From Fasciolopsis buskii (Eukaryota > Platyhelminthes > Trematoda > Plagiorchiida > Fasciolidae): a stretch of 64,000 nt of DNA. The position numbers and the translations under genes are program-made. Under the pieces are notes generated by a model. The model had not been told where the DNA came from. It made no database searches and was given only the letters and a program-made list of their open reading frames with translations. This document shows positions 28,901 to 34,800 of this stretch, in pieces (within the stretch, counting starts at the first letter, position 1; each line of letters begins with the position of its first letter). The stretch spans positions 27,974-91,973 of the forward strand of contig LUCM01000606.1 in NCBI GenBank assembly GCA_008360955.1, in the 5' to 3' direction.

Positions 28901-31900
28901 TGGTGGCCATCCCCTTATCCCCAACCCAGAACTGCGCAGCGTGGCATAGTTCTGCGTTGAGTCCTAAAAGGAACTCAGACGAACACTCGTCTGGATGCAC
29001 TTCGAGGAGTTCAGGGTCAGCAACCATCCTGAAGCTTGGCATACCCTCTCCCGATCAAGTCGAGGCACTTGGTGACACTGCAAAGTTGCCACTATTGCTT
29101 GCTGTTCAACAGAGCCACAGCCTCTTGATATTGCATGAGAAGACGCTCGTGAACCAAATTTCTCAACCATCGACTCGGTTGGAACTCTAAGCCGTGTCTA
29201 GTTCTTAATCTAAGTAGATCAAAGGTACAAACTGGTTTACCGGTTACTGGCCCACTAGAGTTTGCGAAAGCCGCGTTTTACTTTCCTGTCCTCACTCGCG
29301 GCAGGACGTTCGTATCACCCACAAAGATCAGGTCCGAATCCTAGATCCACTGGTTTTCATGGTGTTAGATGACAATCCCACCAGTCTCCACATCTAACTT
29401 ACTGGGACGTTGTGTGGTTCTCTGTGACTTCCAGGCTCACGCTCAAGGTTGCCAATTTTCCTCTCGCATAATGGCTACAGGGGATGAGTCGCGGCCTCCC
29501 CGCTACTCGCCTCAAATCCGTCACAAAAGGATTCCTTCTACCGTTCAGATGTTTCAGATAGGGCCCGCTAAGTCAAACCTTAGTTTCAGGTTTTACAACC
29601 ATTAAACTTGCAAAAACGCGTACTGGTTTTGGTTGGTACCCTACAGCGTCGCCTATCCAATGAAGAGCGACAAATGGCCAAAGCCCAGCCATCTTGATAC
29701 GCACCACGCACGGGTGTACAGGAAGGGCCATGCCCCTTAACCTCTGGGGCCTACTACACGCGGGAGTGAACCGACGACCGCGTGACCCTGAAACTCGGTA
29801 GCACAGAACCAAGTAAGGTCTTAATAAGTAAAATGGTAACAGGTGGAAAGACAGCATAAAAGTGACCAGTAAATCTGGAATTCGAACAGACAGACGCCCA
29901 ATCTACTTGACTACCGTCGATCAAGGTAAAATAAGTTGAAGTGGACAGACAATTTGAATCAAGCAACCCCAGTGAGTATGGCATTCCGTTATATTATCTA
30001 AGGATTCCAACCACCTGGGAGGACCTCGGGGACCCCAGAACGGTAGCTTAAGTGGACACAAGCCAGTCCACTGGTTAAGATTTTCATACCTTCTTGTCAT
30101 GTCATCGACTGGCTACCTTGCTCATCTTCCAATCACCAGCTGCCTTGGAGAGCAGCGTACGAGGTCGTTCTGTGGAGTTGCGCGGAATTTCCCACTCGTT
30201 TTAGTTTACTCGCGAGTAGCGCCTCCTCCAAGAAGATAGTTTCTTATGCCTAACTTCTGGGTTGCTCAGAAAACGTTTCTAATTTACTAGTATTACAAAG
30301 ACAACGGTGAGCAAACACCCGGTCTCAGGAAATCCGTGAACAACAACTATATTTCTGAATCACAGAAGGATCGACCTTATCATTGGTGTAAACTCGACTT
30401 TTGATCAATGGTTGGACGTCGCGCCGATGCGACAGATGTCTCAATTCGGCAAAAGCGGTCGGGTCTTCCGCCTACGAGATACTTTATCCGATATCAGACC
30501 ATCGGGTTAAATGCGACTACTGAAGTAACTATATCTATTGCACTCCGTTCTCCGAGTCAATTTAGTTTACCAACAGCACCTTACACTTTGAATGAGCAAA
30601 AGACATCTCAAACATGTCCAAATTATCGTCCAGACGATCGAAGAAAACCTGCGACTCATCTCAATCCCTACTTAGTAGCATAAACATCCGAACATGCTAA
30701 GTCGAGCGATCTCTTGTATCTATAAATCAATGTTATTATTCCCACAACGAAAAAGCTACCCTTACGATAAACTCGAAAACGTAGTTAGTAGTGAAAGCAG
30801 ACAACTCCCATGAACGCCACTTCTCGTTTGACCAACTACTTTAGTTTACGTAATCGAGCAACGCGACGATCGTAACAGAACTACGGGCGAACAATGAGGT
30901 AGAGGAATTTGAGAGGGGTGACGTATCATTAGGCATTTACTTAAAAAACAAAACACGTCTCTCTTCTTCCGTGGTTTGGGATTACCCTTCGTTTTGTCAC
31001 AATTCCCACGTCACAATTTTAAGCAAACTGATGTGAATACACGAACTGAATAGAAAAACGCATTAACTAGCCACAATGGAGTCCGCCTTCGCATGGTGAG
31101 CAAGGGAAAGCACAGATCATGTTAACCGTATCAGATTGTGATTCCTGACCTGTGATTTGTAAGAAACGAATTGCAGTTACCAGTGGCGCCATAACGTCAC
31201 TACCCGACAACTCCACCGCCCAACAAACTCATAAAAACTTGTTTCGGGCCACAATCACAAGTAACAGCAACACGTGTAAGCTAAATCACAGGGCCGTAAC
31301 CTAGATCTAGTTGAGCCCGTGCAAGAATTCAACGTAGCCGCAAGTCGTTCTAAAGGGTTGTTCATTTCGTCTCCACAAACTTTTGATGATTCCATTACCT
31401 ATTACCTAATTCCTTAACGAGAACTCACCTGAGGGGACGACTGCATACGGACTGTGACGGAGAGGTAAGATCAGGGTTTTCGCTCGGATGGCGCATCGTG
31501 GAATTAGGATCAACAAAACTTCGAGTGTGAGGTGACTGAGGACGCGAAACAGCCTTGGTGTGATTCTGATTTTTACAATCAACAGAGTGAGTCCCGAAGC
31601 GCTTCGGTTTTTTGTAGGAATTGATCTCTTTGGTTTGAGGCCGACGCGATTCATCCCCTAATTGGGTGATTTTTCTCCGGACGATTGAAAAGCTATCTTC
31701 TTTCGCATTGACCGTGAACCTGCAGTTCACCTTTCCCAGACATCGTATACGACCACTTAGTGGAGAGTAAGACAGTGCATAATATAACAGACCTGCATAT
31801 CCGCAAGCAGTCGAAGGATCCCTCGCTAAATGTATCCAGATTTGTGATGCTAAATGTGAAGGTACTGCGGCGGTCGGCCAGCGGGACGACAAAAGACTAG

Positions 31901-32236
31901 AAAAATCTGGAATAAGAGCAGCTTCTTACATTTTTCGATCCCGTCACGGTAAGCTGGAACTTTTCACCGCCCTGAAACGACGCATCAAAACCGAACACAT
32001 AAGCTTACAAGTGTTCCCGCCAAGTGCTCCAAGTCTCGTAAGGCAGAATCCGTGAGTCGGAAGTGAAATAACTGGCAGTCAGCAAATTCACCATCCTCAT
32101 ACAAAAACGAATCACTTCTGACGAACCCGAGCGGCATAGTTAACACCTGATCCGCCGTACGACGAAAGGCAACCGCGAACGGCGACTTCGAACACTTCCG
32201 CTGGTCAAGATAAACAAGCAATTCGTTTCTGTTCAT
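1422..32236 (-). CDS. ELL: RNA polymerase II elongation factor ELL (gene-level, 8 placed exons)
   Basis: This is the orthologue of ELL/ELL2, which raises the Pol II elongation rate by suppressing pausing and is part of the super elongation and little elongation complexes in the nucleus. Placed exons: 32236-32009, 31971-31930, 31896-31793, 31755-31429, 24243-24006, 9196-8927, 4191-3477, 1923-1422. Three family landmarks occur in order on one strand: HFRLTDSALRDLE (N-terminal domain), RERVIHLLALRPY...WPGYS (winged helix) and the occludin/ELL domain at the C-terminus. Six of seven exon joints agree in phase. The last (phase 1 into phase 2) does not, so one small exon is missing or one boundary is wrong. 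The placed codons number roughly 810, longer than human ELL (about 620), because the linker and both ends are longer. No internal stop or frameshift is seen, so the gene looks functional. Confidence 0.9.
1924..3476 (-). other. ELL intron 7, probably hiding a small exon
   Basis: The flanking exons do not join in frame: exon 7 ends one base into a codon and exon 8 begins with the last base of a codon. An exon of length 1 mod 3 should lie here, encoding the short region that in vertebrates reads like PDYLxKY. I searched for such an ending and did not find a convincing acceptor/donor pair. No transposon was recognised in this stretch. Confidence 0.5.
3477..4191 (-). CDS. ELL: ELL exon 7: disordered serine-rich linker
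   Basis: The acceptor is TTTTCTTTTTTTCTAG before 4191, and the donor is GTGAGT immediately after 3477. The exon has 238 codons plus one base, entering in phase 0 as exon 6 predicts. The product is low-complexity and rich in Ser, Pro, Asp and Gly (a GSGGSGGSEGES run, acidic TDDDSAV and RSDADDSS segments), as expected for the variable centre of ELL. The segment TPLPKRARLAIS is a basic patch in the place where vertebrate ELL has a similar PLxxKxxRIS motif, and could be a nuclear localisation or partner-binding signal. Function beyond a flexible linker cannot be read from sequence. Confidence 0.85.
5525..5760 (-). repeat. tRNA-derived SINE, copy 1
   Basis: The + strand shows the family core (GCAACGAGCCAGGCAACAG, then AAGTAACCGG, then GAGATTCAAACCCC). 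The last is the reverse complement of a Pol III B box, so the element reads on the minus strand. It aligns by eye with the copies at 6.2, 13.0, 17.8 and 29.8 kb. Ends are approximate. Confidence 0.65.
6165..6305 (-). repeat. tRNA-derived SINE, copy 2 (truncated)
   Basis: The segment GCGACCGGCAGATCTGGCAT followed by TCGAACTT matches the tRNA-like head of the better preserved copy at 17.8 kb (ACCGACAGATCTGGGATTCG). The preceding CGGGCGGCAACGACCTGTCATCTTCC corresponds to that copy's GCCGGGTGACAGCGAGTTGTCATC segment. Only the head and proximal body are visible. Orientation is minus. Confidence 0.6.
6430..8200 (-). mobile_element. RTE-like LINE relic A (endonuclease + RT fragments)
   Basis: Read on the minus strand, about 6535-6585 encodes TVCDNYRGIKLIDAAA, the NYRGI(S/K)LI block of RTE-clade reverse transcriptase. 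Upstream (about 7550-7600) is MAGDFNLLRGIH, resembling the GDFN motif of the apurinic-type endonuclease. Frames are broken by many stops and shifts, so nothing functional remains. The 5' limit is uncertain, and 7.9-8.2 kb is assigned only by position. It lies within ELL intron 6 in the sense orientation. Confidence 0.6.
8927..9196 (-). CDS. ELL: ELL exon 6: linker exon with helix-turn-helix-like motif
   Basis: The acceptor is a T/C-rich tract ending CCCGTAG, and the donor is GAG|GTAGGT. The exon has exactly 90 codons in phase 0 at both ends, matching the phase at the end of exon 5 and the start of exon 7. That matching and the shared strand are the reasons to place it in ELL. The first half is polar linker (EDSETIGFEKRSNRTSQ...). 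The second half contains ALDLLAEGLSEAEVISRIGV followed by SRDLLTRWRSVEKEL. This has the helix-turn-helix pattern (LLAEGLS..EV..RIGVSR..L.RW) typical of transposase or homeodomain-like DNA-binding segments. I know of no such motif in vertebrate ELL, so it could be a lineage-specific addition or an exonised transposase piece. Confidence 0.7.
9750..11450 (-). mobile_element. RTE-like LINE relic B (RT and C-terminal domain)
   Basis: Read on the minus strand in several frames. About 11331-10972 shows the pre-RT region with LEPPDELKTNSAVQKIKN and SPGWDGIPPEAFKS (compare the family pattern GxDGIPxExxK). About 10885-10840 shows KAACANYRGISLID. Near 9916-9890 RHVRWFGYV matches the RLRWFGHV signature of the C-terminal part. 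About seven frame changes or stops are needed to follow the domain order, so it is dead. It inserts in the sense orientation into ELL intron 5. Confidence 0.75.
11450..12880. other. Intronic sequence, nothing recognised
   Basis: This is part of ELL intron 5. Only short frames are present, and I see no repeat-family signature. Confidence 0.4.
12880..13190 (-). repeat. tRNA-derived SINE, copy 3
   Basis: GCAACGAGCCGGGCTACAG, followed by TGAGTTGCCATCTACCACC, matches the core of the 17.8 kb copy. The tail segment CGCTTGAAGCATGAGTATAG matches CTGCTTGAAGCATGAGTGCA there. Orientation is minus. The tRNA head is poorly preserved. Confidence 0.65.
14628..15002 (+). pseudogene. LINE C endonuclease fragment
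   Basis: The frame contains VISTYDPTDCSTDMKKNEFY, then DIVVVEGDFNAQVGKL, which is the SAYAPT...GDFNAQVG pattern of apurinic-like LINE endonucleases. It also has the following RTDNGEKLLQF. After the stop at 15002 the domain continues (SQIDHI, SDHALV near 15090), where the family's catalytic SDH lies, so the domain is broken but recognisable. The enzyme nicks target DNA to prime reverse transcription. This copy is interrupted. Confidence 0.75.
15473..15802 (+). pseudogene. LINE C linker before the reverse transcriptase
   Basis: The frame includes GELIHGRQQGLDRWAEHLKD, the conserved ...G.......RWAEHF..L segment between endonuclease and RT in RTE-like elements. It overlaps the RT frame by about 100 nt in another frame. 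The two were presumably one frame before a shift around 15700-15800. Confidence 0.65.
15699..16814 (+). pseudogene. LINE C reverse transcriptase, 371 codons open
   Basis: This is the longest open frame in the window. In order it shows GPDDLPPVLFKLG, HRAISLIPIVTKVLAP, EQQAGFCPGRDCIDQIF, VFLDLKGTFESVDQSAL, then YVDDIVCFLES (the catalytic Y-x-DD box as YVDD) and TYLGSCVSNDG. These are the RT blocks of an RTE-type non-LTR element, which copies its RNA at nicked target DNA. The usual QGCPLSPFLFN block appears altered near 16315-16345 (RYSIPTFLFNFVMNQ). The frame lacks the endonuclease and the rest of the C-terminal domain, which follow in another frame. Confidence 0.85.
16696..17053 (+). pseudogene. 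LINE C C-terminal domain in two frames
   Basis: 16696-16887 encodes DMLYGCETWNIRVGDVRQLQ and DHRCLRTTARTGWSDRVSN. 16868-17053 encodes LKLSRLRWLGHVSRM and LPYRTLF. These are the LYGCETW...DHRCLR...RLRWLGHV signatures downstream of RT in this LINE family. One frameshift near 16870-16885 divides them. Confidence 0.75.
17640..18000 (-). repeat. tRNA-derived SINE, copy 4 (most complete)
   Basis: On the minus strand the element starts with a tRNA-like head. A TGGTCAATCGG A-box-like motif lies near 17976-17986, and GGGGTTCGAATCCCA, a near-perfect B box, lies near 17938-17952. A body of about 250 bp follows, ending near 17645. The body segment with TGCTTGAAGCATGAG (+ strand, about 17748-17762) recurs at 13.0 kb. 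Pol III internal promoter boxes plus a dispersed unrelated body define a SINE. Confidence 0.75.
18000..18600. other. Intronic sequence, nothing recognised
   Basis: This is part of ELL intron 5. A 101-codon minus-strand frame (18439-18134) has no family resemblance that I can see. A segment near 18560-18600 weakly recalls the SINE tail. Confidence 0.35.
18600..20150 (+). mobile_element. RTE-like LINE relic D (RT and C-terminal domain)
   Basis: 19331-19388 reads NISAAYDSVGRSTLWHRLL, the FSAAFDSVDRxTLWxxL block. It is followed by LKQLYRHISGRVRVHD near 19417-19463, and after several shifts by ATLVAPSRHPRFLS and LHPLRWHRHVCLHLP (about 20026-20070) at the C-terminus. The segment 18700-18950 is non-coding and recurs at 28.76-28.97 kb. 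Frames are heavily broken. The element is antisense to ELL. Confidence 0.65.
18700..18950 (+). repeat. Dispersed repeat shared with 28.76-28.97 kb, copy 1
   Basis: Common landmarks in the same order in both places are GGTATTTCCTAG, an ACG-CC-CGACGC segment, and ACCACAGAAATGGTG followed by a C/T-rich CCCC segment. The family is unnamed here. It may be untranslated sequence of the LINE family. Confidence 0.55.
20400..21950 (-). mobile_element. RTE-like LINE relic E (RT and C-terminal domain)
   Basis: The minus strand at 21531-21037 encodes the frame with LTVSEFLDIKPTFDSVNRS, GVLRKYVSITKSLYRHTSKR and LLSGPRLTDLG. A further frame (20985-20674) carries NGVIQHGMQFAKSN and PVPALYLGS, where the family has GMxFAPSKCK...PxPxxxLGG. 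About 20598-20571 reads NKLRWLGMY. The pieces span the RT palm and C-terminal domain in order across several frame breaks. Its 3' end faces the 3' end of relic D, so the two converge. Confidence 0.7.
21950..24000. other. Intronic sequence, nothing recognised
   Basis: This is the ELL intron 5 remainder up to exon 5. Short frames only; no domain or repeat family was identified. Confidence 0.4.
24006..24243 (-). CDS. ELL: ELL exon 5: central winged-helix segment
   Basis: The acceptor is TGTCTTGTTTCAG before 24243, and the donor is AAAA|GTTAGT after 24006. The first base completes an Arg codon begun by AG at the end of exon 4, giving SRPLRERVIHLLALRPY across the joint. This is almost the vertebrate ELL RPFRERV(L/I)HLLAL motif. 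It continues QRPELIVRLKQDGLTSVQRN, then Leu-rich helices, and WPGYSVDERMQVLALK, matching the family's DWPGYSE..Q.LK..L. This is the conserved winged-helix segment of ELL proteins. It is 79 codons long and ends in phase 0. Confidence 0.95.
24400..24615 (-). repeat. tRNA-derived SINE, copy 5 (truncated)
   Basis: CCCGTAACGAGCCGAACGAC, followed by AGCCAATTTCC, corresponds to the GCAACGAGCCGGGCTACAGTGAGTTGCC core of copy 3. Upstream body similarity is weak and the tRNA-like head is missing. Confidence 0.5.
25400..28450 (+). mobile_element. RTE-like LINE relic F (endonuclease to C-terminus)
   Basis: The segments follow the order expected for one element on the + strand. RHQLLEAD lies near 25503 at the endonuclease start, with the endonuclease at 26046-26456. 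KKHKAAGSDGLSP is at about 27025-27063, REHQAGFRPDWGLIDQIF at about 27284-27337, GVRQGCAIPLFIFNF at about 27548-27592 and GPSKNKVLLQDW at about 27781-27816. LYGSETLSLGAED is at about 28045-28083. Many stops and shifts lie between, so it is inactive. It sits in ELL intron 4, antisense. Confidence 0.8.
26046..26456 (+). pseudogene. LINE F endonuclease fragment
   Basis: The 136-codon frame resembles the LINE endonuclease: AFTYSSSPEAKDQLYRELSR is followed by DALVSDYFNAPLG, in the place of the family's VVAGDFNAxVG. The Gly-Asp pair of GDFN is altered to SDY, and the downstream SDH region is out of frame. The spacing from the YSSSP segment to FNA fits the family. Confidence 0.65.
28740..29000 (+). 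repeat. Dispersed repeat shared with 18.70-18.95 kb, copy 2
   Basis: GGTATTTCCTAGG, CCACGTCCCCGACGCTG and AACCACAGAAATGGTGGCC occur in the same order and spacing range as in copy 1. The sequence lies just after LINE relic F, whereas copy 1 lies just before the RT of relic D, so its place in the element is unresolved. Confidence 0.55.
29690..29935 (-). repeat. tRNA-derived SINE, copy 6
   Basis: GACCCTGAAACTCGGTAGCA with the following CAGAACCAAGTAAGGTC matches the body of copy 1 (GACTCTGAAACTTGGAATAA...CAGAACCAAATTAAG). Further on, CCAGTAAATCTGGAATTCGA ends in the reverse complement of a B box. It is minus-strand, the same orientation as all other copies. Confidence 0.65.
30000..31400. other. 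Intronic sequence, nothing recognised
   Basis: This is the 5' part of ELL intron 4. A 91-codon + frame at 30408-30683 has no recognisable domain, and no repeat family was identified. Confidence 0.4.
31429..31755 (-). CDS. ELL: ELL exon 4
   Basis: The acceptor is CTCCACTAAG before 31755, and the donor is CTCAG|GTGAGT after 31429. It encodes SGRIRCLGKVNCRFTVNAKE, then DSFSIVRRKITQ. This corresponds to the ELL N-terminal domain block with LDCLG and TVxATDDSYxxxR. A basic Ser/Pro-rich linker follows (NSYKKPKRFGTHS, SRPQSPHTRS). The exon enters in phase 2 and leaves in phase 2, and its final AG joins the first base of exon 5 to make the Arg of RPLRERV. Confidence 0.9.
31793..31896 (-). CDS. ELL: ELL exon 3
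   Basis: Acceptor TTTTTCTAG; donor TGCAG|GTCTGT. The reading frame gives RRSTFTFSITNLDTFSEGSF followed by DCLRIC, matching the vertebrate ELL pattern (R)TFSFxLSNI......GSFDC. It enters in phase 0 and leaves in phase 2. The frame was found from this match and from phase, because unspliced translation hides it. The flanking introns are 33 and 37 bp. Confidence 0.9.
31930..31971 (-). CDS. ELL: ELL exon 2: 14-codon micro-exon
   Basis: The exon is 42 nt and encodes GGEKFQLTVTGSKN. The acceptor is GTCGTTTCAG and the donor is AAT|GTAAGA. It is phase 0 on both sides and sits between introns of 37 and 33 bp. It aligns with the short strand region of the ELL N-terminal domain (vertebrate pattern IRFQGSQG.ISI). 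Too short for ordinary frame scans. Confidence 0.8.
32009..32236 (-). CDS. ELL: ELL exon 1 (first coding exon)
   Basis: An ATG at 32236 is preceded in frame by TGA two codons upstream, so this start is favoured unless an upstream exon splices in. The exon has 76 codons. Residues about 54-68 read LFHFRLTDSALRDLE, matching the ELL hallmark VFHVKLTDSALR(A)xE. The first 50 residues are longer than the vertebrate N-terminus and poorly matched. A second in-frame ATG about 33 codons later gives a more vertebrate-like length. Donor CTT|GTAAGC, phase 0. Confidence 0.85.
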
Positions 32237-32550
32237 TTTTCACAGAACAGGTTTTGGCCAGTGCCGTTCGAGGGTCCAGAATTCTTCCCATGGTATGCAA
32301 TTCGGTTGAGCGTCCACCTCTTCCGCCAAAGGAAACAGGTGGCAGAATAACTAGTCTCACCCTCAAGTCGAGATATATTTCGATTCGCAAGCCTTCGCAG
32401 CTAAAATCAAGGATATAATAAGAATAATCGACAGTACGCTACACTTTATCCTTCAATGCCTTGTACCGGGAAAGACCACATCCCATTTTTGTTCCAACGT
32501 CTTGCGTGGCTGCCAAATCACCAGGCAATATGCCCCACATATTCACGACA
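32237..32550 (-). promoter_or_regulatory. Presumed ELL 5' UTR / promoter region
   Basis: This is inferred only from position directly upstream of the ELL start codon. No TATA box or other element is convincing, and the sequence is bounded upstream by an LTR-like repeat. Confidence 0.35.
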
Positions 32551-32837
32551 TGTAGCGGCACATGGATTTGTTCCTCCGAATAGCTTGTTTAACCGAACGT
32601 TGACCGCCAAGCGCGGTCACCAATTGCGCGTTGCTCGAGCACGCTTCGCTCCCACGCTCCTGTTAAAATTATAATCAATCTTCCACCCCTTCCGACTGTC
32701 TTCTCTTTGTACCGGTTGAGTGTCAGGGTTGCCAGCATTGCAGTCGTACCGAGCCGAGTAAGAGTGACGCACAAGCGGTCAAGCAAACGTAATACGAGAT
32801 TCGCCTTAGGACAGTCGGTTTTATAGAATCGGCTACA
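32551..32837 (+). repeat. LTR-like repeat, copy 1 (287 bp)
   Basis: It begins TGTAGCGGCACATGGATTTG and ends CGGCTACA, so the termini form the short inverted TGTAGC/GCTACA expected of LTRs. It aligns over its length with 38788-39047 (+) and 46838-47122 (-). Shared blocks include CTTGTTTAACCGAAC, GCCAAGCGCGGTCACCAATT and GAGTGTCAGGGTTGCCAGCA. The flanking 5 bp do not match, so no target-site duplication remains. No internal LTR-element sequence is attached, so it may be a solo LTR. It lies about 315 bp upstream of the ELL start codon. Confidence 0.7.
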
Positions 32838-33242
32838 AAATTTTACATGCTAGCTAACAGTCGTGTTATTCGCAATCTTTTCGTTTCCGTTTTTGCATGA
32901 CAGTTATTCGTTAGCACACTCGCGCACGAAGAATTTTTCCTTCTCATCCACCATTGCGAGGCACCATCAGGCCTAAAGTGAATTGCACGGCCTTGAATTT
33001 CTTAATACTCGAGGGTAAATCCAGTGGTTTCACGAGATTTAGAACCGTGTAACATCCTCCCGATCTGCAACAAATGAATTTCTCCTGATATTCTGCACCC
33101 GTCACTCTCGCACAAGGCTCAAAAGACGGTCCGGCAATGAACGGCGTGTATTGTCTACGGTAGTTCGTTTTTTACACCAGTAGAACTTGACTAGCGGCAC
33201 TTTCGAATTTGGCTTGATCCAAGCCGCTTTTCATAAAACGCG

Positions 33243-33716
33243 GTGTTTCTTCATTTCACAATCAGACTTCTCCACTTTTTCCTCGCAAGATGTCTGCCAC
33301 AGTTTAGCGATGCCTTGCAAATATCCCCAGTGGCATCTTTGAGGCTCTGCGCTGACTGCATCATTTTGGAAGTCTATTTTTCTCTGCTGGATAATTTTGT
33401 ATTGGTCTATACTGCACACACTTTGAGTTCCTTTCGGTGGTTGAAACTACCACGACAAGGGTATTCATCGGATGCTTATAGGAAGCGTTGGTTAAGGCCA
33501 CTGAGCGTGGCGCTTGTGAAACGTAGACACATGCGAGAAGTTCTGGACTACATAACGAGCAATACGCAATTTGTGCCAAAAATGAGCACCTTGAATCGTT
33601 CTGTCCTGAGTATGAAGAATCCGCCAAAATATTTATTGAGCAAATATAACAGCGCACGGAGAAAAAAACTGAACGACCCTGAAAACGCTTTAGAAAACAC
33701 TGGCCGCGATGGATAA
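33243..33716 (+). CDS. Unrecognised open frame, divergent to ELL
   Basis: This 157-codon frame has no ATG near its start. The first internal Met inside the charged part is at about 33530. The C-terminal half (from about 33460) is basic and looks coding-like: RKRWLRPLSVALVKRRHMRE, VLDYITSNTQFVPKMSTLN, KNPPKYLLSKYNSARRKKLN, then a stop. A possible acceptor (GATGCTTATAG) precedes RKRW. It could be the last exon of a small gene sharing a bidirectional promoter with ELL, or chance. I do not recognise the family. Confidence 0.25.
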   Translation: MFLHFTIRLLHFFLARCLPQFSDALQISPVASLRLCADCIILEVYFSLLDNFVLVYTAHTLSSFRWLKLPRQGYSSDAYRKRWLRPLSVALVKRRHMREVLDYITSNTQFVPKMSTLNRSVLSMKNPPKYLLSKYNSARRKKLNDPENALENTGRDG

Positions 33717-33719
33717 GGG

Positions 33720-34800
33720 GAAGCGTTGCATGTCCCATGGGAGCTCAGAAAGGAGGTCAGATGCCAACATCGGAGCAAGAGCCCCATGGACTCAAAGAAC
33801 ATGGCAGTAACTGAGATCATAGCGCCAATACCCACAGCCTCCGCAACAGCATAGAAGGTAAAGATTCAGGCGGAAATCCGGCGAGTTGCATAATCCCAAG
33901 CAAAAGCAGCGATTTAATCGCAGTCAACGTCAGAAGCTGGTATTGAAGATCTCCAGCCCAGGTTGGGTGGTGTGCTCAGAGGGATCAGGGCACCGATGGG
34001 ATACAATTACCCATCGCTACCAGCAGGCGAAACTTACTCAATATTAGGGGACTTGATATCAAACTTCAAGGCCAGGGAGAATTGAATAACAGAAATTTAC
34101 GGGACATCTTTTGATTTGTGGGAAGAAATCTCAACGCAGCATTACCTAGGGCTCGCTGAGTTGGCATATGGAAACAGGGCTTTGGATCCGTAGTGGCAGG
34201 GCAGCCACTGGCAGGATTCCTGAATGCCGTCACCGGAAGCCAGCAAGGCAGTGATCGTTCACCATGGCAGAGGGGGATGATATTGCAGTCTGTAGTGGGC
34301 ATCTCGACGGGCTAAATAAAGGTTAACAATTTTCACAACCACAAAGTATGACTCCATTCCATGCTTAGAGAAGGGGGCTCATTGGAACGCTCGCCATTGT
34401 GGTGTGGAATACTCCAGAATTGTGGCCCCAAACGTGCCTTCTATGATGCAAAAATCGCAATTGACTAAGCCCCTCTATCAAGGGAATGGAAACCGGATCC
34501 GGAAACCGGGTTGGTGAATTACAATCTCTGTATCGTGGTGCCGACATAGCACCGTTAAGAAAACACTCCAGACTGGCAAACCTCGGCGGTGGGGTGCTGA
34601 GTTATTGAAACTATCTGAAAGCGGGGACTTGCGAAAAGTGTTGCAAGAAAGAAGACATATAGGTCTGGTGTGCAATTAGACAAATGAGTGTCCCAGGATA
34701 GATTTCAGCAATCGAAGTAGTTCTTATAGAAAACGGCGTCCGACAATAATCCATTTTCTCCGAAAGATCAGTGCCCCTACGAGGGCAAGAGTTACGTTCT
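33720..34800. other. Unassigned sequence, possibly 5' part of the CR1-like element
   Basis: No intact frame. A + stretch near 34010-34180 reads through several shifts, but I could not tie it to a family. It lies immediately before the CR1-like relic. Confidence 0.3.
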
